64,000 nucleotides of DNA. It comes from Nansenia antarctica. Its lineage: Eukaryota > Chordata > Actinopteri > Argentiniformes > Microstomatidae. How positions within the stretch are numbered: position 1 is the first letter of the stretch; every line of letters begins with the position of its first letter. The notes under the pieces are model-generated. The model was not told the origin of the DNA, ran no database searches, and saw only the letters and a list, made by a program, of their open reading frames with translations. This document shows positions 19,701-30,600 of the stretch, one piece after another. The DNA lies in the NCBI GenBank assembly GCA_963989245.1, contig OZ022345.1, forward strand, positions 37,656,800-37,720,799. The letters run 5' to 3'. A program made the translations under genes and the position numbers.

Positions 19701-19979
19701 TCACACCGATTGTTGTTGTTAGCTGGGCTCACGTTCCCGCCCCCAAGTTCTCAGAAGCATTCAGGCGAAAAATAAGCTTATTTTGTTGATTAAGTACACG
19801 TATTTAACTATCGTAAAACTGCTCGAAAAAATAACGAGTGGGTAGTTCAAAACCTTAACTTGTGTCTGGTGACAAAAAAACGAAATCAGATTTTTTCGAA
19901 TAAAAATCGTTGAACGCAAAATTGAAGCCTTTGCAGTTTGCGCCCACTTCGCTTTGAAATTGGTACATACTGAACTTCG

Positions 19980-19984
19980 AGGAT
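19980..19984. repeat. TSD AGGAT, left, block L1
   Basis: AGGAT here and at 25668-25672 bracket the insertion. Blocks S1 and S2 have it once. Confidence 0.85.
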
Positions 19985-20213
19985 GATTGATTGATTGATT
20001 GAAGACTTTATTAGAAGATTTGCAGAAGTAGGTACATGAAAGTACATATTACATACAAGGTCAACTAACAGGATAAAAACCCAAGAAAGCCACTGGCTTA
20101 TTTAATAATAATAATAATAATAATGCATTTTATTTATAAAAGCACTTTACATATAAAATCTCAGAGTGCTTACAACACAGTAGATAAAGCAATAAAAACA
20201 TTCAATTAAAAGG

Positions 20214-23200
20214 CTAAAAAAAGGCTCTATTAAAAAGGTGGGTTTTAAGGCCCCGTTTAAAAGCATCCACAGACTGTGGTGCCCTTAGGTGGTCAGGGAG
20301 AGCATTCCACAGCCTGGGAGCAGCCGAGCAGAAGGCCCGATCTCCCATTGTGCGGAGCTTGGTCCTGGGGGTCTTGAGGAGGTTGGTGCCAGTAGAACGG
20401 AGGGTGCGTGAGGAGGTCTGAGGGGTATGGAGGAGTTCCTTGAGGTAGGGGGGGGCAGTTCCATGGATGCACTGGTGGGTGAGGAGGGAGACCTTGAATT
20501 CAATTCTGAGGGAGACGGGGAGCCAGTGAAGTGATTTGAGGATGGGGGTGATGTGATCATATTTGCGCACCCTCATCAGGATCCTAGCAGCGCTGTTCTG
20601 GATGTATTGAAGTTTCTGGTGGCAGCTGCTAGGAATCCCGATGAGGAGTGCGTTGCAGTAGTCCAGTCTGGAGGAGACAAAGGCGTGGATGAGCTTCTCT
20701 GCATCTGCCAGAGTGAGTGCAGGACGGAGTTTGGCAATGTTCCTTAAGTGAAAAAAAGCTGTTTTGGAAATATGTTTAATGTGGGTCTCGTAGGTGAGGT
20801 GAGGGTCCATTTTGACACCCAGGTTGGTAACAGATGAGGAGAGGGGAATGTTCTGGCCAGAGAAGGTGATGCTGGTGATGGTGGATGACCGGACCTGGTG
20901 TGGTGTGCCGACTAGGATGGCCTCGGTCTTGGAGCTGTTTAGTTGTAGGAAGTTGAGCTTCATCCACGCCTCTATCTCCTCCAGGCAGGTGGTTAGTGTG
21001 GATAGTGGCAGGGGTGCAGAGGAGGTGGGGTTGACTCTGAGGTAGAGCTGTGTGTCATCCGCATAGCAATGAAATGACATTCCATGCCTGCGGATGACAC
21101 AGCCAAGGGGGAGCATGTATAGTGTGAACAGGGTGGGGCCCAGCACCGAGCCTTGGGGGACACCGCAGGTGACGTTGTGGGTGTGGGATTTCGCCTTTCC
21201 CAGGGTGACGTGCTCAGTTCTGCCAGTGAGGTATGAGGTGAACCAGTTGTGGACAGTGTCAGAGAGGCCAATGGTGGAGTGCAGACGGTGAAGGAGGATG
21301 TTGTGGTCCACGGTGTCGAAAGCTGCTGTTAAATCCAGGAGAATGAGGAGGGATGGGGAGCCAGTATCTGCTGTCATCAGGAGGTCGTTGGTGACCCTGA
21401 CCAGAGCCGTTTCCGTGCTGTGGCCAGGGCGGAAGCCGGACTGAAAGAACTCAAGGAGGTGGTTTTGATTGAGGTGATCCTTAAGTTGAGCAGCAACTAC
21501 TCTCTCTAGTACCTTGGATAAAAAAGGAAGGTTGGAGATGGGCCTGTGGTTGGCGAGGACTTCTGGGTCTAAGGTGGGTTTCTTGAGGAGTGGTCTGATG
21601 ACAGCAGTTTTCAGCGCAGATGAGACATGGCCGGTCTGGAGGGAGTGGTTGATGATCTTGGTGATGAGAGGACTTATTGCGGAGAGATTGGACTTCACCA
21701 GGGCTGTGGGGAAGGGGTCCAGGGCGCAGGTGGAAGGCTTCATCGTCCTAATGATGTCCTCAACCTCTCGCTGTGTGATGGCCGAAAAACAGGAGAGAGG
21801 TTGGGCAATCCCAGGCTGTGGGTCGGCAGTCGGGACATTTAGGACGACAGAGCTGGAGAGGAGAGAGCGGATGTTGTCAACTTTTGTTCTGAAAAAAGTG
21901 ATGAAGTTGTTGCACCTCTCCTCTGTGGCTTCTGAGTGTGAGAGAGTTTGTGACTTGAGAAGGTGATTTATGGTGGTGAAGAGTTGCTTAGAGTTGCCAG
22001 GGCTATTGTTGATGATGTTAGAGTAGAACTGTGAGCGAGCATCTCTGAGGGATTTAGCGTAGGCCTTTTGATGTTCTCTGTAGGCCTGTTTATGAACAGT
22101 CAGTCCCGAGGCCTTGAGACGCCGCTCGAGGACACGCCCAGCCGTCTTCATCTTCCGCAGTTCGCAGGTGTACCATGGGGCTGAGTGCGAGAAGGACACT
22201 GTTCGGGATTTAAGAGGGGCGTGGAGGTCCAGGAGACTGCGCAGGGACTGGTTGTAGAAGTCCACTGACTCAGTGACTGAAGGGAGATTATCAGAGCCAG
22301 AGGAGAGATGTTGGAGGTCCAGGGTCAGGGCGTCTGGATTGATGTTTTTAAGGTTCCTGAAGTGGATTTGCCGCTTAGGCTTGGTGTGGGGGGAGGGGAA
22401 CAACAGTTCTATTGAGATGGTCTTGTGGTCAGACACACCCAGATCGTAGACCTGTAGGTTGGTAATGGGGGCAGAGTTTGTGATGACCAGGTCGAGTGTG
22501 TGTCCCCTAGAGTGTGTGGGGACATCAACATGCTGTCGGAGGTTGAGGCAATCCAAAAGTTGAAGGAACTCAGCTGCAGGGTGACAGGAGGGGGTGTCAA
22601 CATGAATGTTCATATCTCCAATGATTATGATGTTTGTAGAGGTTGAGCAAAGTGTAGAGAGAAGGTCGTGCATCTCTGAGATGAATGCTGAGTTAGCTTT
22701 GGGGGGCCGGTAAATGAGGAGTATGGACATGGGGAAAGGGGGCTTACATTTAAATGCAAGGCACTCGAATGAGGACTGTGTGGGCAGAGGGACGGGGGAC
22801 AGCTCCAGTTCCTGTCGGTGTATAACAGCAAGGCCACCACCGCGACCAGTACTGCGAGCTTTCTCCAAATAGCTGTAACCAGGAGGACAGGCTTCATTTA
22901 GAGCGGAATAAACCTCAGGCTGGTGCCAAGTTTCGGTAAGGCACATGATGTCTAATCCTTTTTCCATGATGTGATCTTGTATGAAGGAGGATTTATTGTT
23001 GATAGATTGTGCATTAAAGAGTTCAATTTTAACATTGGATGAGGTGATAGATCTTTGTAGAGTCCGAAGCAGACTGAAATCCACTCCATGTTTTCTGTCC
23101 TGCTTGGTGTGTAGCGGTGTGCTACTAGTTTCAGGTGCGACGGTGTTCCGATGACGCGGCAGACGTGCGACAGTGCGCTCCGTTGACCAGATAGATGTGA

Positions 23201-23360
23201 TGAAGTTGCCAGGCTGGTAATAGACAAACTTTCGGCGTGAGCTTCTGTGAATGTAGCGGGGTCGGCGTAGAAGTCCAAGTTTGTGGATGTCTGGAATGCA
23301 CGTTGGAGTGGTGCAGTTGTTGAGATTCAGCAGTTGCGTGATGGAATACTTCAGCATCAT
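20214..23360 (-). CDS. L2/Maui-type LINE endonuclease-reverse transcriptase, block L1
   Basis: An uninterrupted 1048-codon ORF. Residues about 110-330 are an apurinic endonuclease (LFNAQSINNKSSFIQDHI, CLTETWHQP, IIIIGDMNIHVD, GVSDHKTISIE), with the catalytic Glu, Asp-Asn and Asp-His positions present. Residues about 560-860 are a reverse transcriptase (NLPFLSKVLERVVAAQL, SGFRPGHSTETALVRVTND, LLDLTAAFDTVDHN, GVPQGSVLGPTLFTLY, FHCYADDTQLYL). The YADD catalytic pair is intact. The C-terminal block (SLHWLPVSLRIEFKVSLLTH) is typical of the L2/CR1 group. Both enzymatic domains look functional. The tail is a short (TGAT)n repeat instead of poly(A), as in L2-type LINEs. The first residues (MMLKYSITQLLNLNNC) may not be the true start. 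Confidence 0.9.
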   Translation of the reverse strand: MMLKYSITQLLNLNNCTTPTCIPDIHKLGLLRRPRYIHRSSRRKFVYYQPGNFITSIWSTERTVARLPRHRNTVAPETSSTPLHTKQDRKHGVDFSLLRTLQRSITSSNVKIELFNAQSINNKSSFIQDHIMEKGLDIMCLTETWHQPEVYSALNEACPPGYSYLEKARSTGRGGGLAVIHRQELELSPVPLPTQSSFECLAFKCKPPFPMSILLIYRPPKANSAFISEMHDLLSTLCSTSTNIIIIGDMNIHVDTPSCHPAAEFLQLLDCLNLRQHVDVPTHSRGHTLDLVITNSAPITNLQVYDLGVSDHKTISIELLFPSPHTKPKRQIHFRNLKNINPDALTLDLQHLSSGSDNLPSVTESVDFYNQSLRSLLDLHAPLKSRTVSFSHSAPWYTCELRKMKTAGRVLERRLKASGLTVHKQAYREHQKAYAKSLRDARSQFYSNIINNSPGNSKQLFTTINHLLKSQTLSHSEATEERCNNFITFFRTKVDNIRSLLSSSVVLNVPTADPQPGIAQPLSCFSAITQREVEDIIRTMKPSTCALDPFPTALVKSNLSAISPLITKIINHSLQTGHVSSALKTAVIRPLLKKPTLDPEVLANHRPISNLPFLSKVLERVVAAQLKDHLNQNHLLEFFQSGFRPGHSTETALVRVTNDLLMTADTGSPSLLILLDLTAAFDTVDHNILLHRLHSTIGLSDTVHNWFTSYLTGRTEHVTLGKAKSHTHNVTCGVPQGSVLGPTLFTLYMLPLGCVIRRHGMSFHCYADDTQLYLRVNPTSSAPLPLSTLTTCLEEIEAWMKLNFLQLNSSKTEAILVGTPHQVRSSTITSITFSGQNIPLSSSVTNLGVKMDPHLTYETHIKHISKTAFFHLRNIAKLRPALTLADAEKLIHAFVSSRLDYCNALLIGIPSSCHQKLQYIQNSAARILMRVRKYDHITPILKSLHWLPVSLRIEFKVSLLTHQCIHGTAPPYLKELLHTPQTSSRTLRSTGTNLLKTPRTKLRTMGDRAFCSAAPRLWNALPDHLRAPQSVDAFKRGLKTHLFNRAFF

Positions 23361-24779
23361 GCCGGGAGAGTGAATGTCAGGTGCTAGCCGCTAGCCGTTT
23401 AGCCGAGGACTCCCAGTCGCAGGTTGGCTGGCTAGCTAACAACTAGCTGTGGAGGCAGCGGTCCCAGGCAACGAGGCCTAACCGCACCAGGAACAGCTGA
23501 GAGGCTGTCCCGGAGTATACCTCCCAGTGGCAGCGCTGGACAGAGGAGGGGGTGTCCGGGTAGTGGCCGAGTAATGGCCGAGATTGACCTGCTAGTTGCC
23601 GGTGTGAGAGGAGAAGGCAGCAGGTAGGTAAATCCGTCGTAATCCAACTTGTATTTCAAATTCAGAACACGCAGAAATGCATAAGATATCTGCATAAGAT
23701 ATAAATGCCACGTAAAAAGGCACAATTAATAACGCTAGATTAAATCGTTATATTCGTCAAAGAGGAGAGGAGCGGCAGCCAGTGTGCGCCCGCGTTCCCT
23801 CGCGGTCAGTGGTCTTTTCAATTGGGGTCCTTGATTCTCAATTCATCGTGTCTCTCTGTTTACTCCTCAGGGACATCTGTACACATTTCTCTAACATATT
23901 AGCTCATCCACTTAACACATGTGGGAACCAGATCATTTGGGATACATAGCCTGCCATGTTACAATGGGGGGTTATCTGAAATGCAATTGACGCAATAGCA
24001 ATCAAAACAATATCTCATCTTTAATGAGCAGACATGACATGACATAAAATGAGGAAATACACAAAATGGCTGACTTATAACAGCCATAGACAAGAGTGAA
24101 GAGAGTGTGAAGCTATGGGGGGACTGAAGCTGTTAGAGACCTCTTTAGTTTGATTGGGTAGTCATCATCATCAACCACCAACACCACTACTACTACTACT
24201 ACACAACTCCAACAATAGTTTAATCAAGGCAATTTTTGCTCAGAAATGTAACATTGTTATTGCCATTACCCCTTTCAATCTCCAAGGTGATTCAGTTAGA
24301 CACTAGAAACACATGTCTTAAACCACCGTCAGTTCTGGGAGAGTGTTTTTAGCGAATCAAGTGTGATGGTGATGTGTGGTGGGGTAGCACTGGACTGGCT
24401 ACAGCAGTAAAAGGCCATCATCGGAGATCGATCTCCTGTCCGCTGCCCTACTGGCTGTTGCATATTACCCTCCCCCTCCCCCTCTCTTATTTTACCTGTT
24501 AGCAGGGGAAGAGAGTGGTCCTGGGGCTTCATAAGCTCCATGATAATATCTGTTATTATATATTCACAAACCTGCACTTCTCAAAACAGTAGAAAGTAGA
24601 AAACAACTTGGTTTTAAAACCTAGAAACACACACACACAAAAAAAAAGTATCTGCTCTCTTGGTTGGAGAGAACATGTTCTGGCAGCGATCACTGAGATT
24701 CAAGGGAGGAAGGCAGCACCTGGAAAAGCGAGTGGGGTGGGGGGGCGTCAGGGGATTGGTCTATCTGGGTTCTGTCCTC

Positions 24780-25304
24780 TCAGTGTGACAGTTGGTTGTG
24801 ACCGACGAGGCACTCCTGTGGGTTTGCTGGTACGGCGGGGCTGGGGGTGTAGGGGGGCGGGGGTTCGCTGATGCTGCTGGCGTCTCCTCCGTCGGAGGGA
24901 GGGGGGGGAGGGCCGTGGTGGTGGGAGGGGTGGGGGGCGTCGGCCTCGTTGCTCTGGGCACACTCGCTGTAAGGAGGGGGCTTCAGGTCGTCCGCTCCGG
25001 AGACAGCCTCGTAGGGGGGAGGCATGTCCAGGTGAGAGAAGGAGGCAGCCGCAGGGAGAGTGGGGGAGGGCTCCCCCACAGAGACCTCGTCCTGAACACC
25101 GTACCAACTGGGCCAGATGGACGTATTCTGTCTCTCACACATCTGATGCAGGTAGGCCCTTCCTCCAACGATGACTATCTGGGCATTTCGAGGGTTGCTT
25201 AGGTACGCGGCCAGCTGTCTCTGTCTCGAGCGATACCAGCACACGTAGAAGAAGATCTTTATGATGATGAATATGATGACCACTATGTACCAGTACAACT
25301 CCAT
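24780..25304 (-). CDS. Single-pass membrane protein with three PPxY motifs, block L1
   Basis: 174 codons with no introns. Residues 1-22 (MELYWYIVVIIFIIIKIFFY) form a strongly hydrophobic segment followed by CWYRSRQRQ, a signal-anchor or single transmembrane helix with a positive cytoplasmic flank. The remainder is a cytoplasmic tail with AQIVIVGGRAYLHQM and three PPxY motifs (PPPYEAV, PPPYSEC, PPPYTPS), ligands of WW domains such as those of NEDD4-family ubiquitin ligases. I do not recognise the gene. The upstream leader looks like an mRNA 5' UTR, so this is probably a processed copy of a host transcript carried by the L2. The start Met is the first in frame and precedes the hydrophobic segment directly. 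Confidence 0.65.
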   Translation of the reverse strand: MELYWYIVVIIFIIIKIFFYVCWYRSRQRQLAAYLSNPRNAQIVIVGGRAYLHQMCERQNTSIWPSWYGVQDEVSVGEPSPTLPAAASFSHLDMPPPYEAVSGADDLKPPPYSECAQSNEADAPHPSHHHGPPPPPSDGGDASSISEPPPPYTPSPAVPANPQECLVGHNQLSH

Positions 25305-25653
25305 TGTGAGATAGGCCTACGACTGGCTGCAGGGGTTCATAGTTTTAAAAAACAGTCGTGCCAGTGAGGGAGATCACACGCAACAGCCTGGCAGGATCAG
25401 CATCATTGTGTTTCCCTTTCAGCGGTGTGTGTGGGCTAACCTGCTATGCTAGCCTTCTAGCTTAGCTATACATCAACAACAACTGACGTTTTGGTTGTTA
25501 GCTAAGCAGGATCAATAAAAGGTTTCTCTTTGTTAAATCCACCTACTTTTTAAAGCGTTTTTTCATCGGTTATTTCCCCCCCCCCACAAAAAAAAACGAA
25601 CCGGCGACTTTAGTTTCTAGCGTGAAAGACGAACTTCAAGACGCACACAGGCG

Positions 25654-25878
25654 CTAATCCTTCTGTAAGGATAACTTTTCTTCCCGTAGGCAGTATGGTA
25701 GTTTACCACAAGCAATAATCTCTGCTTCCCAATCCTCCTCTTCTTCAACAGGCTGGTTCTGAGGCCTATTCTCCTCCCTCTCTTCATCTTCAGTTTCCAA
25801 GTTATCATCTACGACTTCACCATGACAGAGCCAGTAGTATTTGTGGTCTTCCCATTCTCTCCTCAGTTTAGGCCACAT
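25654..25878 (-). pseudogene. MWPKL ORF truncated by insertion, block L1
   Basis: The first 68 codons match the S1 copy. After KLS the frame enters the insertion (LQKD then stop). The piece beyond the insertion lies at about 19866-19984. Confidence 0.6.
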
Positions 25879-25959
25879 GGTTCAGCACAGCAGTTCGGCT
25901 AAGATTTCCCCTTTGAAAAAACGCGCACACACGTTTTTCTTCATTTGGATGCAATATCA

Positions 25960-26148
<189 letters not shown>

Positions 26149-26515
26149 TCATTGGTACATACCAGGGGGGTATTCCACGAAGCTCGATAAAGTTCTAAGC
26201 CTCGATAAAGTTCTAAGCCTCGAAAATGTTAGCTTGCGTTCGGTGCCATCAAATCATACATACTAGGTCATTTTAACTACTAACAGTAACAGAACGTATA
26301 AATAACAGCACAGTAGAAATAGCTGATGTCTGCTAGCTAGCATGGCTAACGCCACGATACATACTAGGTCATTTTAACTACTAACAGTAACAGAACGTAT
26401 AAATAACAGCACAGTAGAAATAGCTGATGTCTGCTAGCTAGCATGGCTAACGCCACGATACATACTAGGTCATTTTAACTACTAACAGTAACAGAACGTA
26501 TACATTTTAAAGAGC

Positions 26516-27178
26516 TTACCCCAATACGAAGCAGTAGGTGTCACGGCAGACGTTCGTCCCCTGAATGGAGTATGATACCCTGGATAACTTGCGTTTTTTA
26601 GGCAGTTTTTTGAGACCTTGAGTCATAACGGAACGATTCATAGACGTCAAGACAGCACCCATAACCAGCAAGTCTTTGTTCTCTGCATCCAAAGATGCTG
26701 TATTCAACCGTGTCTCGTAGATCAGTTCAGAAGACAGTCTTTTGCTGCAAGAGATTCTCGGTCGAGCATTGTCTGTGCGTCTACGCTGGCATTTGCACTC
26801 AAATCGTTTGATTTTGTCCAATTCGGAGTCTTGCTCGGTAAACTCATTTTCAACATTCTCGTCAGACCAATCTTCGGCGAGATCAGCTATCTCAGATCGT
26901 GGTTGAAGCGAGTCTTCTTCTTCACTATCGGAATCCGAGGAGGACAGAGGATCTGAATTGCCTCCGTGCATGTAGTCAGCAATGAACGAGGTCATCAATT
27001 CTCCATTGTCGATCCTTGTACCGGCAGCAGAAATTCTGTTGATCTCATCGGCGAGCATTTGCGATTCCATCTTGCAGTCAAACACAATGCAGCACAATAC
27101 AGTAAACAGACCAACATGTGGCTTTTTATCCCTCCCCCTCGCCCAGCTATTGGCTACGTCGATTGAGCTCACAGCCAT
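26516..27178 (-). CDS. First exon of transposon-like gene, block L2
   Basis: Same exon and donor as in block L1, including the L-type diagnostic bases. Confidence 0.55.
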   Translation of the reverse strand: MAVSSIDVANSWARGRDKKPHVGLFTVLCCIVFDCKMESQMLADEINRISAAGTRIDNGELMTSFIADYMHGGNSDPLSSSDSDSEEEDSLQPRSEIADLAEDWSDENVENEFTEQDSELDKIKRFECKCQRRRTDNARPRISCSKRLSSELIYETRLNTASLDAENKDLLVMGAVLTSMNRSVMTQGLKKLPKKRKLSRVSYSIQGTNVCRDTYCFVLG

Positions 27179-27688
27179 TCACACCGATTGTTGTTGTTAG
27201 CTGGGCTCACGTTCCCGCCCCCAAGTTCTCAGAAGCATTCAGGCGAAAAATAAGCTTATTTTGTTGATTAAGTACACGTATTTAACTATCGTAAAACTGC
27301 TCGAAAAAATAACGAGTGGGTAGTTCAAAACCTTAACTTGTGTCTGGTGACAAAAAAACGAAATCAGATTTTTTCGAATAAAAATCGTTGAACGCAAAAT
27401 TGAAGCCTTTGCAGTTTGCGCCCACTTCGCTTTGAAATTGGTACATACTGAACTTCGAGGATTGATTGATTGATTGAAGACTTTATTAGAAGATTTGCAG
27501 AAGTAGGTACATGAAAGTACATATTACATACAAGGTCAACTAACAGGATAAAAACCCAAGAAAGCCACTGGCTTATTTAATAATAATAATAATAATAATG
27601 CATTTTATTTATAAAAGCACTTTACATATAAAATCTCAGAGTGCTTACAACACAGTAGATAAAGCAATAAAAACATTCAATTAAAAGG

Positions 27689-30600
27689 CTAAAAAAAGGC
27701 TCTATTAAAAAGGTGGGTTTTAAGGCCCCGTTTAAAAGCATCCACAGACTGTGGTGCCCTTAGGTGGTCAGGGAGAGCATTCCACAGCCTGGGAGCAGCC
27801 GAGCAGAAGGCCCGATCTCCCATTGTGCGGAGCTTGGTCCTGGGGGTCTTGAGGAGGTTGGTGCCAGTAGAACGGAGGGTGCGTGAGGAGGTCTGAGGGG
27901 TATGGAGGAGTTCCTTGAGGTAGGGGGGGGCAGTTCCATGGATGCACTGGTGGGTGAGGAGGGAGACCTTGAATTCAATTCTGAGGGAGACGGGGAGCCA
28001 GTGAAGTGATTTGAGGATGGGGGTGATGTGATCATATTTGCGCACCCTCATCAGGATCCTAGCAGCGCTGTTCTGGATGTATTGAAGTTTCTGGTGGCAG
28101 CTGCTAGGAATCCCGATGAGGAGTGCGTTGCAGTAGTCCAGTCTGGAGGAGACAAAGGCGTGGATGAGCTTCTCTGCATCTGCCAGAGTGAGTGCAGGAC
28201 GGAGTTTGGCAATGTTCCTTAAGTGAAAAAAAGCTGTTTTGGAAATATGTTTAATGTGGGTCTCGTAGGTGAGGTGAGGGTCCATTTTGACACCCAGGTT
28301 GGTAACAGATGAGGAGAGGGGAATGTTCTGGCCAGAGAAGGTGATGCTGGTGATGGTGGATGACCGGACCTGGTGTGGTGTGCCGACTAGGATGGCCTCG
28401 GTCTTGGAGCTGTTTAGTTGTAGGAAGTTGAGCTTCATCCACGCCTCTATCTCCTCCAGGCAGGTGGTTAGTGTGGATAGTGGCAGGGGTGCAGAGGAGG
28501 TGGGGTTGACTCTGAGGTAGAGCTGTGTGTCATCCGCATAGCAATGAAATGACATTCCATGCCTGCGGATGACACAGCCAAGGGGGAGCATGTATAGTGT
28601 GAACAGGGTGGGGCCCAGCACCGAGCCTTGGGGGACACCGCAGGTGACGTTGTGGGTGTGGGATTTCGCCTTTCCCAGGGTGACGTGCTCAGTTCTGCCA
28701 GTGAGGTATGAGGTGAACCAGTTGTGGACAGTGTCAGAGAGGCCAATGGTGGAGTGCAGACGGTGAAGGAGGATGTTGTGGTCCACGGTGTCGAAAGCTG
28801 CTGTTAAATCCAGGAGAATGAGGAGGGATGGGGAGCCAGTATCTGCTGTCATCAGGAGGTCGTTGGTGACCCTGACCAGAGCCGTTTCCGTGCTGTGGCC
28901 AGGGCGGAAGCCGGACTGAAAGAACTCAAGGAGGTGGTTTTGATTGAGGTGATCCTTAAGTTGAGCAGCAACTACTCTCTCTAGTACCTTGGATAAAAAA
29001 GGAAGGTTGGAGATGGGCCTGTGGTTGGCGAGGACTTCTGGGTCTAAGGTGGGTTTCTTGAGGAGTGGTCTGATGACAGCAGTTTTCAGCGCAGATGAGA
29101 CATGGCCGGTCTGGAGGGAGTGGTTGATGATCTTGGTGATGAGAGGACTTATTGCGGAGAGATTGGACTTCACCAGGGCTGTGGGGAAGGGGTCCAGGGC
29201 GCAGGTGGAAGGCTTCATCGTCCTAATGATGTCCTCAACCTCTCGCTGTGTGATGGCCGAAAAACAGGAGAGAGGTTGGGCAATCCCAGGCTGTGGGTCG
29301 GCAGTCGGGACATTTAGGACGACAGAGCTGGAGAGGAGAGAGCGGATGTTGTCAACTTTTGTTCTGAAAAAAGTGATGAAGTTGTTGCACCTCTCCTCTG
29401 TGGCTTCTGAGTGTGAGAGAGTTTGTGACTTGAGAAGGTGATTTATGGTGGTGAAGAGTTGCTTAGAGTTGCCAGGGCTATTGTTGATGATGTTAGAGTA
29501 GAACTGTGAGCGAGCATCTCTGAGGGATTTAGCGTAGGCCTTTTGATGTTCTCTGTAGGCCTGTTTATGAACAGTCAGTCCCGAGGCCTTGAGACGCCGC
29601 TCGAGGACACGCCCAGCCGTCTTCATCTTCCGCAGTTCGCAGGTGTACCATGGGGCTGAGTGCGAGAAGGACACTGTTCGGGATTTAAGAGGGGCGTGGA
29701 GGTCCAGGAGACTGCGCAGGGACTGGTTGTAGAAGTCCACTGACTCAGTGACTGAAGGGAGATTATCAGAGCCAGAGGAGAGATGTTGGAGGTCCAGGGT
29801 CAGGGCGTCTGGATTGATGTTTTTAAGGTTCCTGAAGTGGATTTGCCGCTTAGGCTTGGTGTGGGGGGAGGGGAACAACAGTTCTATTGAGATGGTCTTG
29901 TGGTCAGACACACCCAGATCGTAGACCTGTAGGTTGGTAATGGGGGCAGAGTTTGTGATGACCAGGTCGAGTGTGTGTCCCCTAGAGTGTGTGGGGACAT
30001 CAACATGCTGTCGGAGGTTGAGGCAATCCAAAAGTTGAAGGAACTCAGCTGCAGGGTGACAGGAGGGGGTGTCAACATGAATGTTCATATCTCCAATGAT
30101 TATGATGTTTGTAGAGGTTGAGCAAAGTGTAGAGAGAAGGTCGTGCATCTCTGAGATGAATGCTGAGTTAGCTTTGGGGGGCCGGTAAATGAGGAGTATG
30201 GACATGGGGAAAGGGGGCTTACATTTAAATGCAAGGCACTCGAATGAGGACTGTGTGGGCAGAGGGACGGGGGACAGCTCCAGTTCCTGTCGGTGTATAA
30301 CAGCAAGGCCACCACCGCGACCAGTACTGCGAGCTTTCTCCAAATAGCTGTAACCAGGAGGACAGGCTTCATTTAGAGCGGAATAAACCTCAGGCTGGTG
30401 CCAAGTTTCGGTAAGGCACATGATGTCTAATCCTTTTTCCATGATGTGATCTTGTATGAAGGAGGATTTATTGTTGATAGATTGTGCATTAAAGAGTTCA
30501 ATTTTAACATTGGATGAGGTGATAGATCTTTGTAGAGTCCGAAGCAGACTGAAATCCACTCCATGTTTTCTGTCCTGCTTGGTGTGTAGCGGTGTGCTAC

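Larger units (their letters stand above)
19985..25667 (-). mobile_element. L2 LINE with co-inserted host-like gene, block L1 (5683 bp)
   Basis: A single insertion defined by comparison with the empty short blocks. On the minus strand, 5' to 3': a UTR-like leader, an intact PPxY membrane-protein ORF (24780-25304), about 1 kb of UTR-like sequence, a GC-rich L2 5' region (near 23400-23815), an intact 1048-codon L2 ORF, an L2 3' UTR, and a (TGAT)n tail at the insertion edge. There is no A-rich tail or TSD between gene and LINE, so the two most likely arrived together as one transcript, a 5' transduction. Confidence 0.75.

Noticed and set aside
21514..21966. Plus-strand 150-codon frame inside the LINE
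   Set aside because: Antisense of the reverse transcriptase ORF.
23432..23725. Separate 97-codon gene upstream of the L2 ORF
   Set aside because: Lies in the L2 5' region; no similarity recognised, and present only as part of the inserted unit.
24792..25202. Plus-strand frame of 136 codons opposite the PPxY gene
   Set aside because: Gly/Val-rich antisense of the Pro-rich coding strand; no independent support.
24780..25304. Naming the PPxY gene as a specific known gene (for example a TMEM or WBP family member)
   Set aside because: The motif pattern fits several small PPxY membrane proteins, but I could not match the sequence to one with confidence.
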